Part shown: positions 10,801 to 17,096 of the stretch, one piece after another
Layout of the letters: every line of letters starts with the position of its first letter
How positions within the stretch are numbered: the stretch's first letter is position 1
Source of the DNA: Cyclobacteriaceae bacterium
GTDB lineage: Bacteria; Bacteroidota; Bacteroidia; Cytophagales; Cyclobacteriaceae
Reading direction: 5' to 3'
DNA: 64,000 nucleotides
Assembly (NCBI GenBank): GCA_028281285.1
Contig: JANQKF010000038.1
Span: 1 to 64,000, forward strand
Position numbers and translations under genes: made by a program
The notes under the pieces: generated by a model
The model's database searches: none
Told to the model about the DNA's origin: nothing
Seen by the model: only the letters and a program-made list of their open reading frames with translations

Positions 10801-12312
10801 CTTTCAATTGGAGGTGTTAACCTTGCCGATGCTACCGGATCAACCACTTTGCCTGAGTTTAGTCTTCAACCCGGAGCGTATTTGATACTAGTGCCGTTCG
10901 GTCAATCCTCGTCATTTACCAGCTTCGGAGATGTGCTGGAAGTGCCAAATTGGAGAAACCTGAATTCCTCAGGAGACAACCTTGTTCTAAGCCTGAGTGG
11001 TTCTATTGTGCACGAAGTATTTTATACTGACGATTGGTATCGATCGACTCAAAAATCCCAGGGTGGTTATAGTCTGGAAATGATTGATCTGAATGCTCCA
11101 TGTGTAGAAGAGTTGAACTGGAATGCTTCTGAGAATTCCAATGGTGGAACTCCGGGAAGTCAAAATTCAGTAAATGCGAGCAATCCAGATATTGTTGGGC
11201 CTTCGTTATCAGGAGCAATTGCAACTTCCACTACTGAAATTGAACTCACGTTCGATGAAAAAATCGAAACATCAGGCCTAACAACAGGTAATTTTAATAT
11301 TTCACCTTTAATAACCGTTTCTTCCTTATCAATTGGAACCACCAAAAGGACAGTCACGCTCACCACAGATCCGCTTGTACAAAACACTGTTTATACGATT
11401 AGCGCCAATAACGTGAATGACTGCTCAGGCAACCTAATTCTCGGATCAGGTGAGGACATTTCACTTATTATTCCTACACCGGCAGATTCATTAGACCTAA
11501 TCGTTAATGAAGTACTCTTTGATCCATTAAGCGGTGGCGTAAGGTTTGTTGAAATCTTTAACAACTCAAACAATTACATCAACCTCAATAATTGGTCGCT
11601 AGCTGGCCATAACAACCAAAGGCTTATTTCTTCTACTAATCAGATTATTGCGCCAAACTCGTTCAACGTGATCACCAATGACGGTACAATACTCAAAGAT
11701 CACTATCCAAATGCGCTGTCAGAAACGATAATTGAGGTGGAGGCACTACCCAATATGAACAACACAGAAGGGTCTATTTCAATAATCGACAATGGTGGGA
11801 ATGTTATTGACTTCATGATTTATAAGGACGAATACCACTCTAGTCTATTGAGTAATGTAGAAGGTGTGGCCCTCGAACGTATTCGCCCAGACGAAAGCTC
11901 ATTGGATTCTGCCAATTGGTTTTCAGCCTCTAGTTCCGATAATTATGCAACTCCCGGCTATCAAAATTCCCAATTCCTATTACCAGACGCGGATCCAGGG
12001 ACCATCAACATATCACCAATTTCATTTGCTCCGGACGAACCAGGACGCCCTAATTTTACCACCTTGAACTACACTTTTGATGAACCCGGTAATATTGTAA
12101 ATGTGAGTGTGTACGATGCACGTGGTAATGAAATCAAAGCCATCAGTCAAAATACCCTCGTTGGAACTGATGGATTCTTCAGATGGGATGGGACCAATGA
12201 CCGCGGAGAAAAGGCAAGGGTTGGATACTATATGGTCCTTTTCGAAATTATTACGCCCTCAGGAAAGGTAATAATGAAAAAAGAACGTGTGGCACTTGGA
12301 GGTCGATTCTGA
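4858..12312 (+). CDS. Giant surface protein: Ig-like repeats and lamin-tail domains
   Basis: 2484 residues with a signal peptide (MRYFTLILLTCIANIALSQ). Residues ~20-195 resemble a jelly-roll adhesin domain. Then come 14 Ig-like repeats of about 85-95 residues with a recurring core (TFNxxVDxxTAExxxNYSxDNGIGNPxSAVR), close to bacterial Big/SbsA-type Ig domains, interrupted by five lamin-tail domains beginning near residues 482, 1422, 1686, 1949 and 2211 (opening INEIFADP, EYVELYNxS; closing GGTPGxQNS). The last ~100 residues form a FlgD-type Ig domain (RWDGTNDRGEKARVGYYMV). There is no type A T9SS sorting domain, though FlgD-like ends are common in exported Bacteroidota proteins. Nine cysteines are visible: one in the signal peptide and eight as four regularly spaced pairs (see findings). 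Probable role: adhesion or outer-surface structure; no enzymatic motif was seen. Confidence 0.85.
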   Translation: MRYFTLILLTCIANIALSQVSSFPYSESFETAFTTGTDVSFISNWTGNEVATTNRIFQSSDPRTGSSSINIIPTSTFSGEVLISLDLTGINNPRITFYAFSKENGGGSSTRPVLLSFSTSIDGGNNFIDDTSIGDDTTFPNDNTTTYTEYTYDLHASASGASNVVVRITAARGSGSGSAAELVMDDFTIDEVNIPLDISSTTATSNTTVVVTFNQEVTQVTAENTNNYVIDNSISVSGATRTAINEVTLTTSTMANNNYELTVNNVEDAATTTPASDLRSNFSFVEPLSISSTTVIDENTLQVDFNLNLDETSAETTANYNVNNSIGNPTTAVRDVTNNNRVTLTFATALGDNSYELTVNNVQDVSTLATASNLTDNFSYLPLEITSIQTLSNTQVEITFNQNVESTSVNTATNYSMNFSYGNPTSAVRDGGNAAIVVLTFSSSMVNNTYTVTIDNVENTSGNATASSLQSNVTHSTATLSRQIVINEIFADPTGSAQPNPQVLPGSTSDEFIELYNASNNAIDIGNFDMVGGTVGTFVLQPNSYVILTATSNVTDFQGFGDVVGVTSWNTLTNSGEQLILRDNLGNLVDSLTYDLDWYNDVAKSDGGWTIEQINPELVCSDANNWSASTDVRGGTPGSQNSVYDTTPDTSGPNLINVFHNSSTEIVAVFDEIMDQASLNGGTYTLDNGITVINAVANTPSLRSVTLTLNPAMTSGTLYQLTVSGVTDCAGNSIDTNIDTYVYDVEAPVLQRLVLRDTLNLEMIFDEEIEQSPAETESNYSINNGIGNPSSASKSGTDNARALLTFSNPMSVGSSYTLTHQNIADTVGNATSTINTGFTFADQIDTVIVISNLLLDVYFDVALDEATAETLSNYTVDGGIGNPNSASLDTGNDQLVHLVFDNSFAENSTQIISFDDIQDSGNNFIQLFNTGFVYDTDDPDVDSVIVVDDTHLRAYFDEVLDQTSAEAINNYSANNSLGNPSLVTLQSDRTSVVLEFATAFEQEVQNTLTLTGVEDPSGNAISTNRNFDFIYDRLAPRLVGIQVTSPTTIRVEFSEEVEQSIAENVNNYSVDNGIGNPVSAVRSTENTNVVTLTFTDLGNNAVNTLTISNVSDVFENGLPVDLTAQFASNTAIFGSLSVLTDTTLRIQFNKLLNQTSAENITNYGFDNGIGVKSITQDGGDASIVNFLLNTTLIEGVNYRLVAQNLRDTDGNTSQVISYDFQYDPQITSISILTQNSILITFDEDVDETTAETTTNYSIDSGIGNPLTAVRDNVQNNEVTLFFTNALTEGTDYILSVQNVTDSFGGIISASTNSINYDASAPFVTAINSIFTNEIEVVFNEIVDQSTAQTLNHYSLDNGIGQPTSAVRNVSNPNTVTLQFSTDLTDGLLYGLTVDRVEDTQGKAIAAVTTNFTFQAPYNPAFRELIINEVYFDTDLESSVPNIEYVELYNRSSSNIQLRGLSLADSRDTATFTDFTLNAGEYITLTSLAGESSFTSFGNALGVSNFPSLSNTGETLSVLSRSNVIIDSLAYDRTFYNDNTKENGGFSIELINPDKACFDVDNFGASTDVSGGTPGTQNSIHDITPDTTDPILTNLIASTTTLLELTFNEAMDVSTLVPGNFGLQNGVNVSSITINDSFGKSISLTLDSEFTRGAERTLTLNGVADCSGNTLSNDEHTFLIGETPGLNDLLITEIMASPTPSNGLPEREYIEVYNNSSNILAIGGLQLSDDNGTVTLGEFNLYPQAYLILTSNSGQSELASYGDVLGINSFPTFTIDDLVIIRDESNNLIFQVDYDRSYYQDDTRDDGGYSIEMINTQASCYDAANWTASLNVNGGTPGIQNSVYDVTPDTSAPSLVSLSIISQTQLRATFNESMDVSSLVAGNMSFTGSLVISSVDIEDTFGTSILINLSSAFSRGISYTLTLSGLADCSGNALGTTNQNFYLGDIPGFQEIIISEIMADPSPTQGLPEVEYLELYNNSSRILSIGGVNLADATGSTTLPEFSLQPGAYLILVPFGQSSSFTSFGDVLEVPNWRNLNSSGDNLVLSLSGSIVHEVFYTDDWYRSTQKSQGGYSLEMIDLNAPCVEELNWNASENSNGGTPGSQNSVNASNPDIVGPSLSGAIATSTTEIELTFDEKIETSGLTTGNFNISPLITVSSLSIGTTKRTVTLTTDPLVQNTVYTISANNVNDCSGNLILGSGEDISLIIPTPADSLDLIVNEVLFDPLSGGVRFVEIFNNSNNYINLNNWSLAGHNNQRLISSTNQIIAPNSFNVITNDGTILKDHYPNALSETIIEVEALPNMNNTEGSISIIDNGGNVIDFMIYKDEYHSSLLSNVEGVALERIRPDESSLDSANWFSASSSDNYATPGYQNSQFLLPDADPGTINISPISFAPDEPGRPNFTTLNYTFDEPGNIVNVSVYDARGNEIKAISQNTLVGTDGFFRWDGTNDRGEKARVGYYMVLFEIITPSGKVIMKKERVALGGRF

Positions 12313-12411
12313 CTACAACACGATGTATCAAGTTTATTTTACTATTGACAGACACTGATTCACTTCAGTAATTTGTATATTATATAATACATAAAATATA
12401 TAATTATTTGA

Positions 12412-12432
12412 TTAACATTTAGAGAATGTTAA
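12412..12432. promoter_or_regulatory. Operator-like inverted repeat upstream of small HTH-like ORF
   Basis: TTAACATT-N5-AATGTTAA, a perfect 8-bp inverted repeat with a 5-base spacer, in the AT-rich gap after the giant gene and 78 bases before the small ORF at 12511. Its symmetry suits a dimeric repressor. Assignment as an operator is inference. Confidence 0.4.
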
Positions 12433-12510
12433 CGAAACATTACGCCATTGAAAACAATATGATTATCTTAATAGTATAACTGACTATAACCGTTTAACTG
12501 CTCAACTTAA

Positions 12511-12663
12511 ATGAACTGTCTTATTAATAAGACCATAGATTCTCACTTGAGAAATGGTCGAAGACTTGATGTAATTGCGCGATATGTCAGAATGAAATAC
12601 CGAGTGAGTATTGACAAGCTGTCAATGCAACGCAGACTAAGAACGCTCAATCTGGAATATTGA
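12511..12663 (+). CDS. 50-residue basic HTH-like small protein (candidate)
   Basis: An ATG-started frame of 50 codons in the 537-base gap between the giant surface-protein gene and the DksA-like gene. The product is strongly basic and ends with ARYVRMKYRVSIDKLSMQRR followed by LRTLNLEY, which reads like a helix-turn-helix with a recognition helix of the type xxRRLRxLxL seen in small regulators and transposase N-termini. An intrinsic terminator begins 32 bases after the stop and no other gene nearby would need it on this strand, which favours a real transcript. An operator-like inverted repeat lies 78 bases upstream. There is no clear Shine-Dalgarno, but many Bacteroidota genes lack one. Alternatives: the leftover of a transposase, or a non-coding RNA ended by this terminator. 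Confidence 0.45.
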   Translation: MNCLINKTIDSHLRNGRRLDVIARYVRMKYRVSIDKLSMQRRLRTLNLEY

Positions 12664-12694
12664 AGATTACTTGATATTTCATTCTGAAAGTAGG

Positions 12695-12717
12695 GACCGC
12701 TAAAGCGGTCTTTTTTT
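12695..12717 (+). terminator. Intrinsic terminator after small ORF
   Basis: GACCGC stem, TAAA loop, GCGGTC, then seven Ts (12711-12717). It lies 32 bases beyond the stop of the 50-codon ORF and 380 bases after the giant gene, so the small ORF's transcript is its most likely user. Confidence 0.88.
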
Positions 12718-12780
12718 ATTCAAAAGTTCATTATTTCGCCCAAAGAGAACGATTCGTAATCCAAAATTTATTTGAAAGCC

Positions 12781-12811
12781 TTTGCAATTTATCTTCACAC
12801 CTGTATTTTAG
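12781..12811 (+). promoter_or_regulatory. Bacteroidota-type promoter of the DksA-like gene
   Basis: TTTG at 12781-12784, a 19-base spacer, and TATTTTAG at 12804-12811 (7 of 8 to TAnnTTTG). Transcription would begin near 12818. This places the upstream in-frame ATG at 12772 outside the transcript and supports the start at 12850. Confidence 0.65.
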
Positions 12812-12849
12812 CGCACCTTAATTTTTTTAACACTTATAAAAAGAGGAGC

Positions 12850-13236
12850 ATGAGCAAGGAAGAAAAAACGCGTTATTCGGAAAGTGAATTGAAAGAATTT
12901 GAAGCACTGATCCTCGAAAAAATAGACAAAGCAAAAAACGAGCTCACCGAACTCAAGAAGAGCCTTAATAAAAGCGGTGATACTGGTACCGATGCAACCA
13001 GTGCTAGTACCAAAGTGCTCGAAGATGGGGCAGATACTCTTGAAAAAGAGAGCATGAACCAACTTGCGGCCAGACAGCAGAAGTTCATCAATAACCTCGA
13101 GAACGCGCTTATCAGAATCAAAAATGGCACTTATGGTATTTGTGTTGATACTGGGAACCTGATCTCTAAAGAAAGACTGAAGGCAGTTCCTCATACGATG
13201 CACTCCATCGCAGCGAAACTGGCTAAGAGGAGCTAG
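12850..13236 (+). CDS. TraR/DksA-family protein with degenerate zinc finger
   Basis: DksA/TraR proteins bind the secondary channel of RNA polymerase and modulate initiation. 128 residues: a long helical N-terminal coiled-coil part (about 10-90, with EFEALILEKIDKAKNELTEL) and a C-terminal NGTYGICVDTGNLISKERLKA segment in the zinc-finger position. Only one Cys (in YGIC) of the four classical ligands is left, as I recall is typical of the Bacteroidota branch, so zinc binding in the classical way is unlikely. The start at 12850 is chosen because AAGAGGAGC immediately precedes it and the predicted promoter lies between it and the earlier ATG at 12772. Its stop shares a base with the GTG start of scpB (TAGTG), implying coupled translation. 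Confidence 0.88.
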   Translation: MSKEEKTRYSESELKEFEALILEKIDKAKNELTELKKSLNKSGDTGTDATSASTKVLEDGADTLEKESMNQLAARQQKFINNLENALIRIKNGTYGICVDTGNLISKERLKAVPHTMHSIAAKLAKRS

Positions 13237-13826
13237 TGGACTTTCTGGGTAATCACATTGAAGCATTAATATTCTGTTCTGAGAAACCTATTAGAATCTC
13301 AGAGCTAAAGGATTGCCTTACGGAAATGTTTGAAGCCGATGTTCCGGAGAAAGACATTAAAAGTTCAATTGCCAAAATCGAAGAAAAATACCAGGACGAA
13401 ACCTACCCGTTCCAGGTAGTCAAATCAGGAGGAGGTTACCAATTTCTTACAAAACCAGCCTACCAGGCAAGTATAGGAATATTACTGAAGCAACAATCCA
13501 AAAAGCGGTTGTCTACATCAGCACTCGAAACCTTGTCAATCATTGCCTACAAACAGCCTGTCACTAAATCTGAAATGGAACAAATCAGAGGTGTGAACTG
13601 TGACTACTCCGTTCAAAAACTATTGGAAAAAGAACTTGTAGAAATCAAGGGTAAGTCAGAAGGCGTTGGTAGGCCACTGCTATACGGGACATCAGAAAAA
13701 TTCATGGATTACTTCGGGATTAATGATCTCTCCGAATTACCGACTCCGAAGGACTTTGCCACTCCAGAAAATGAAATTGGTATTTCTGAACCTGAAGAAG
13801 GTGAGGATTCCACAAAGGATGAGTAA
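13236..13826 (+). CDS. scpB: Segregation and condensation protein B (ScpB)
   Basis: ScpB is the winged-helix kleisin partner that works with ScpA and SMC to compact and segregate the chromosome. 196 residues. The opening IEALIFCSEKPIRISEL and the central RLSTSALETLSIIAYKQPVT, then RGVNCDYSVQKLLEKELVE and GRPLLYGTSEKFMDYFGI are all hallmark ScpB stretches spanning two winged helices (about 1-80 and 85-160). The acidic tail after residue 165 is disordered. It starts with GTG overlapping the stop of the DksA-like gene by one base, and rluB follows 33 bases downstream, a neighbour pair often seen with scpB. scpA and smc are not in this window. Confidence 0.95.
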   Translation: MDFLGNHIEALIFCSEKPIRISELKDCLTEMFEADVPEKDIKSSIAKIEEKYQDETYPFQVVKSGGGYQFLTKPAYQASIGILLKQQSKKRLSTSALETLSIIAYKQPVTKSEMEQIRGVNCDYSVQKLLEKELVEIKGKSEGVGRPLLYGTSEKFMDYFGINDLSELPTPKDFATPENEIGISEPEEGEDSTKDE

Positions 13827-13859
13827 CTTGCAGGCTTACAGCAGTGATGCAGCAAGGTT

Positions 13860-14687
13860 ATGACAAATAAAAGACAGAATCCGAAACGAAGGAAGTCAAT
13901 TCAATTCACGAAAAACTCCAAAAAGCCATCTCCGGCACCCTCTTATAGACCCGAGACCGTCAAAAAGAATAATCCGGGTGACCCCATAAGACTCAACAGA
14001 TACATTGCCAATGCAGGAGTCTGTTCGAGAAGAGAAGCCGACAAATTAATCGAGGCAGGTGAAATAAAGGTAAATGGTAAGACCATTACGGAAATGGGAT
14101 ACCGTGTTGGTGTGAAGGACAAAGTCGAGTATAAGGGAAAGATACTGACTAGGGAAAAAATGGTTTATGTTTTGTTGAATAAGCCCAAGGACTTTATCAC
14201 AACTACCAAGGACCCAGAAGAAAGAAAAACGGTTATGGACCTGGTGAAAAAAGCTTGTGATGAACGAATCATTCCCGTAGGACGCCTTGACAGGGCAACA
14301 ACAGGACTCCTTCTTTTGACCAATGATGGAGAACTCACCAAGAAGCTTACCCACCCTTCCCATAAAGTCAGAAAGCTCTACCAAGTCGAATTGGACAAGC
14401 CCATTACTAAAAGTGATTTTGAACGTATTCTTGAGGGTTTGAAATTGGAGGATGGTGAGGTAAGAGTGGATGATCTGGCTGTGATCGGAACCGACAACAG
14501 AACATTGGGCATTGAGATTCACATCGGTCGAAACAGGGTCGTCCGAAGATTGTTCCAACACCTCGGTTATGAGGTTGTCAAATTAGACCGGGTAGTTTAT
14601 GCAGGTCTGACAAAAAAAGATCTTCCAAGGGGTAAGTGGAGATTTCTTAATGATAAGGAGCTTGCACAACTTAATCGCATTAAATAG
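13860..14687 (+). CDS. rluB: Pseudouridine synthase, RluB/RsuA family
   Basis: Converts a specific uridine of rRNA to pseudouridine; the RluB branch acts on 23S rRNA helix 80. 275 residues with a basic, disordered head (1-40), an S4 RNA-binding domain (about 42-100, RLNRYIANAGVCSRREADKL), and the catalytic domain with Asp144 in GRLDRATTGLLLLTNDGEL. NRVVRRLFQHLGYEVVKLDR near residue 220-240 is also typical. Third gene of the DksA-like/scpB/rluB run. The exact target base cannot be told from sequence alone; RluB, RluE, RluF and RsuA share this layout, but the pairing with scpB favours RluB. Confidence 0.9.
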   Translation: MTNKRQNPKRRKSIQFTKNSKKPSPAPSYRPETVKKNNPGDPIRLNRYIANAGVCSRREADKLIEAGEIKVNGKTITEMGYRVGVKDKVEYKGKILTREKMVYVLLNKPKDFITTTKDPEERKTVMDLVKKACDERIIPVGRLDRATTGLLLLTNDGELTKKLTHPSHKVRKLYQVELDKPITKSDFERILEGLKLEDGEVRVDDLAVIGTDNRTLGIEIHIGRNRVVRRLFQHLGYEVVKLDRVVYAGLTKKDLPRGKWRFLNDKELAQLNRIK

Positions 14688-14705
14688 TATGCATGCATAC
14701 TATTT
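14682..14705. repeat. Perfect 24-base palindrome at the rluB stop
   Basis: Two 12-base arms (AAATAGTATGCA and its complement) centred on 14693/14694 include the rluB stop codon. It could form a hairpin at the 3' end of rluB mRNA and act as a weak terminator, since TTTAAC follows, but there is no long T tract. Confidence 0.4.
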
Positions 14706-14747
14706 AACTTAAAATCCATATCTTAGTAGAGCGCTTTTGAAGGCCAA

Positions 14748-14778
14748 TAAAAAAAGCCTTCTCAGATGAGAAGGCTTT
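14748..14778 (-). terminator. Intrinsic terminator of tRNA-Phe
   Basis: On the minus strand an 11-bp stem (AAAGCCTTCTC paired with GAGAAGGCTTT, 4-base loop) is followed by a run of Ts (As at 14748-14752 on the plus strand). It starts 8 bases after the 3' end of the tRNA. Confidence 0.9.
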
Positions 14779-14786
14779 GTCTCGAG

Positions 14787-14859
14787 TGGTGCTGAGTGGA
14801 TTCGAACCACCGACTCACGGATTTTCAGTCCGATGCTCTACCAACTGAGCTACAGCACC
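14787..14859 (-). tRNA. tRNA-Phe (anticodon GAA)
   Basis: On the minus strand the 73-base sequence folds as a standard cloverleaf: acceptor GGTGCTG/CAGCACC, D arm GCTCAGTTGGTAGAGC, anticodon stem CGGAC/ with loop CTGAAAA containing GAA, T arm GGTGG-TTCGAAT-CCACT, and discriminator A. The CCA end is not encoded. A consensus promoter and an intrinsic terminator flank it closely, so it is a single-gene transcript. Confidence 0.97.
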
Positions 14860-14872
14860 CCGATTTGGTCGA

Positions 14873-14903
14873 CAAAAGTATGCAAAAACTTATTCGGTGC
14901 AAA
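14873..14903 (-). promoter_or_regulatory. Consensus Bacteroidota promoter of tRNA-Phe
   Basis: Read on the minus strand: TTTG (14903-14900), exactly 19 bases, then TACTTTTG (14880-14873), a full match to the Bacteroidota housekeeping consensus TTTG-N19-21-TAnnTTTG. The mature tRNA begins 13 bases further on. It serves as an internal reference for promoter shape in this genome. Confidence 0.82.
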
Positions 14904-14958
14904 ACATTTTTAATAATTTCAAGAATATAGTAATCAACCTTAATTCAAACCCTTTTCT

Positions 14959-16284
14959 ATGCAATACGTGCCGCAAATAGCCTTTTTTATAGTGGTAGCG
15001 ATTGCCACTTATTTTCTCTATAAGCGCGTAACGCGCATTCGGAAAAATATCCTTCTAGGCAAACCGTCCGGGCGGGTCGACAACAAGGCCGAACGATGGC
15101 GAACCATGTTACTTGTTGCCTTTGGTCAGAAGAAGATGTTCAAACGGATCATCCCAGCCCTGCTCCACCTGTTGATCTATGTGGGATTCCTGGTAATCAA
15201 TTTGGAAGTTTTAGAATTCGTAATTGACGGCCTTGCAGGTACACATCGAATTTTTGCTCCTTACCTAGGTGATTTTTACACGGTTCTGATCAACATATTT
15301 GAGTTCCTGGCTGTTGGCGTGCTATTCTCATGCCTGGTATTCCTTATCAGAAGGAATGTTTTGAAGGTCAAGCGATTTTCCGGCAATGAAATGAAAAAGT
15401 GGCCCACCCTGGACGCTAATCTAATCCTGGTCATTGAAATTATTTTGATGCTGGCCATACTTACAATGAATGCAACCGACATGTTGATTCAGAGTCAGGA
15501 CGAGCACTATGCTCAAACCGGTACTTTTTTCTTTAGTCAGTATCTCATGCCTCTTTTCGAGGGAATGTCAGTTGGTTCGTTGATTCTCATCGAAAGGTTT
15601 GCGTGGTGGTTCCACATCATTGGCATACTTGGCTTTGCTGTGTACGTGACTTACTCCAAGCATTTGCACATTGCTTTGGCTTTCCCGAATACCTTCTATT
15701 CCAATCTAAGACCCAAAGGGGAGATTGATAATATGCCGGTAGTGACCAATGAGGTGAAAATGATGTTGGGAATGCCTGTTGAAAATGCCGGAGATCCACC
15801 TGCAGAAGTCGGGCGATTTGGTGCAAAAGATGTGAATGACCTTAGTTGGGTAAATATTATGAATGCCTATTCTTGCACAGAATGCGGAAGATGTACTTCC
15901 GAGTGCCCGGCCAATCAAACCGGGAAGAAGCTATCTCCTAGAAAAATCATGATGGATACACGGGATCGAGCTGAAGAAGTGGGGGCAAGTCTGGCAAAAG
16001 GAGGCAAGGGTCTGGAAGATGGTAAGTCGCTCCTGGGTGACTATATCACACAAGAAGAAATCAATGCCTGCACCAGTTGCAATGCCTGTGTTGAGGCCTG
16101 TCCAGTCAATATTGATCCATTAGCAATTATTCTCGAGATGAGAAGATATACCGCGATGGAAGAATCAGGCTCGCCAGCCTCATGGAATAGCATGTTCCAA
16201 AACGTGGAAACCAGCTTTTCTCCATGGAAATTTGCACCTACTGATCGGTTCAATTGGGCTGACGAAATGAATAGTGACTCTTAA
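14959..16284 (+). CDS. Membrane Fe-S oxidoreductase, HdrC/NarI-like fusion with 4Fe-4S dicluster
   Basis: 441 residues. Five or so hydrophobic segments fill the first ~260 residues (for example 4-22, 58-80, 108-130, 150-175, 210-235), resembling cytochrome-b-like quinone-interacting subunits. A cytoplasmic tail carries two 4Fe-4S motifs: Cys306-x2-Cys309-x2-Cys312-x3-Cys316 (CTECGRCTSECP) and Cys371-x2-Cys374-x2-Cys377-x3-Cys381 (CTSCNACVEACP). With the CCG protein encoded 12 bases downstream it resembles a two-subunit heterodisulfide reductase or glycolate/lactate-oxidase-type electron carrier linking a soluble donor to the quinone pool. This pair is common in aerobic Bacteroidota, but its substrate is not known to me. 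The promoter was not recognised. Confidence 0.85.
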   Translation: MQYVPQIAFFIVVAIATYFLYKRVTRIRKNILLGKPSGRVDNKAERWRTMLLVAFGQKKMFKRIIPALLHLLIYVGFLVINLEVLEFVIDGLAGTHRIFAPYLGDFYTVLINIFEFLAVGVLFSCLVFLIRRNVLKVKRFSGNEMKKWPTLDANLILVIEIILMLAILTMNATDMLIQSQDEHYAQTGTFFFSQYLMPLFEGMSVGSLILIERFAWWFHIIGILGFAVYVTYSKHLHIALAFPNTFYSNLRPKGEIDNMPVVTNEVKMMLGMPVENAGDPPAEVGRFGAKDVNDLSWVNIMNAYSCTECGRCTSECPANQTGKKLSPRKIMMDTRDRAEEVGASLAKGGKGLEDGKSLLGDYITQEEINACTSCNACVEACPVNIDPLAIILEMRRYTAMEESGSPASWNSMFQNVETSFSPWKFAPTDRFNWADEMNSDS

Positions 16285-16296
16285 TTTCCTGAACTA

Positions 16297-17094
16297 ATGA
16301 GCGAAAATTTGAATCAAGTACCCACAATGGCCGATTTAATGGCTAAAGGAGAATCACCCGAAATCCTTTTTTGGGTAGGCTGTGCTGGCTCTTATGATGA
16401 CCGCTACAAAAAAGTAACCAAAGCATTCGTCAGAATTCTAAACAAGGTGGGCATCTCCTTTGCCGTACTAGGGCCAGAGGAAGCTTGTACTGGAGATCCT
16501 GCTCGAAGGGCAGGAAATGAATTTCTATTCCAAATGCAGGCCATGGCCAATATCCAGGTAATGGATGGCTATGGAGTGAAGAAAATCGTGACGGCATGTC
16601 CGCATTGTTTCAATACACTCAAAAATGAGTATCCGGAATTGGGAGGTAATTACGAAGTGATCCACCATGCCACTTTCTTACAACAATTGATCAATGAAGG
16701 CAAGGTAGGTCTTGAAGGTGGTGGCGAATTCAAGGGTAAGAAAATCACTTACCACGACTCCTGTTACCTCGGAAGAGCCAATAATATCTATGAAGCACCG
16801 AGAGAAGTGCTGGCCGCATTGGATGCTGACCTGGTGGAAATGAAGCGCTGCCGAACTAAGGGATTGTGCTGTGGAGCCGGTGGAGCCCAGATGTTCAAAG
16901 ATGCCGAACCAGGCAATAAGGAAATCAATATTGAACGTACGGAAGAGGCCTTGGAAACTGGAGCAAGCATAGTGGCTGCTGCTTGTCCTTTCTGCATGAC
17001 TATGATGCGTGATGGAGTTAAAGCCAAAGAGAAAGAAGAGCAAGTAGAAGTGCTGGACCTGGCAGAACTAATCGCCAAGAACGAGGGGCTCTAG
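16297..17094 (+). CDS. (Fe-S)-binding protein with two CCG domains, HdrB-like
   Basis: 265 residues, soluble, no signal peptide. Two copies of the cysteine-rich CCG domain are visible: the first with GCAGSYDD (about residue 29), a variant EEACTGD in place of the CCG triad, and CPHC; the second with HDSCYLGR, LCCGAGGAQMF and CPFC. In HdrB this domain binds a special 4Fe-4S cluster at which disulfides are reduced; in GlpC/LutA-type proteins it passes electrons. It is 12 bases downstream of the membrane Fe-S gene and certainly works with it. The stop lies two bases before the convergent GIN-domain gene ends, leaving no room for a terminator between them. Confidence 0.88.
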   Translation: MSENLNQVPTMADLMAKGESPEILFWVGCAGSYDDRYKKVTKAFVRILNKVGISFAVLGPEEACTGDPARRAGNEFLFQMQAMANIQVMDGYGVKKIVTACPHCFNTLKNEYPELGGNYEVIHHATFLQQLINEGKVGLEGGGEFKGKKITYHDSCYLGRANNIYEAPREVLAALDADLVEMKRCRTKGLCCGAGGAQMFKDAEPGNKEINIERTEEALETGASIVAAACPFCMTMMRDGVKAKEKEEQVEVLDLAELIAKNEGL

Positions 17095-17096
17095 GC

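Noticed and set aside
12772..12849. N-terminal extension of the DksA-like protein
   Set aside because: The earlier ATG lies upstream of the predicted promoter (12781-12811), while AAGAGGAGC precedes the ATG at 12850.
12808..13266. 152-codon minus-strand frame opposite the DksA-like gene
   Set aside because: Opposite a recognised gene whose promoter and ribosome site are visible; product shows no domain.
14046..14561. 171-codon minus-strand frame opposite rluB
   Set aside because: Fully inside a certain gene in another frame, no family resemblance.
14787..14859. tRNA-Phe as an integration site of a mobile element
   Set aside because: No integrase, no repeated tRNA 3' end and no change in gene style on either side were seen.
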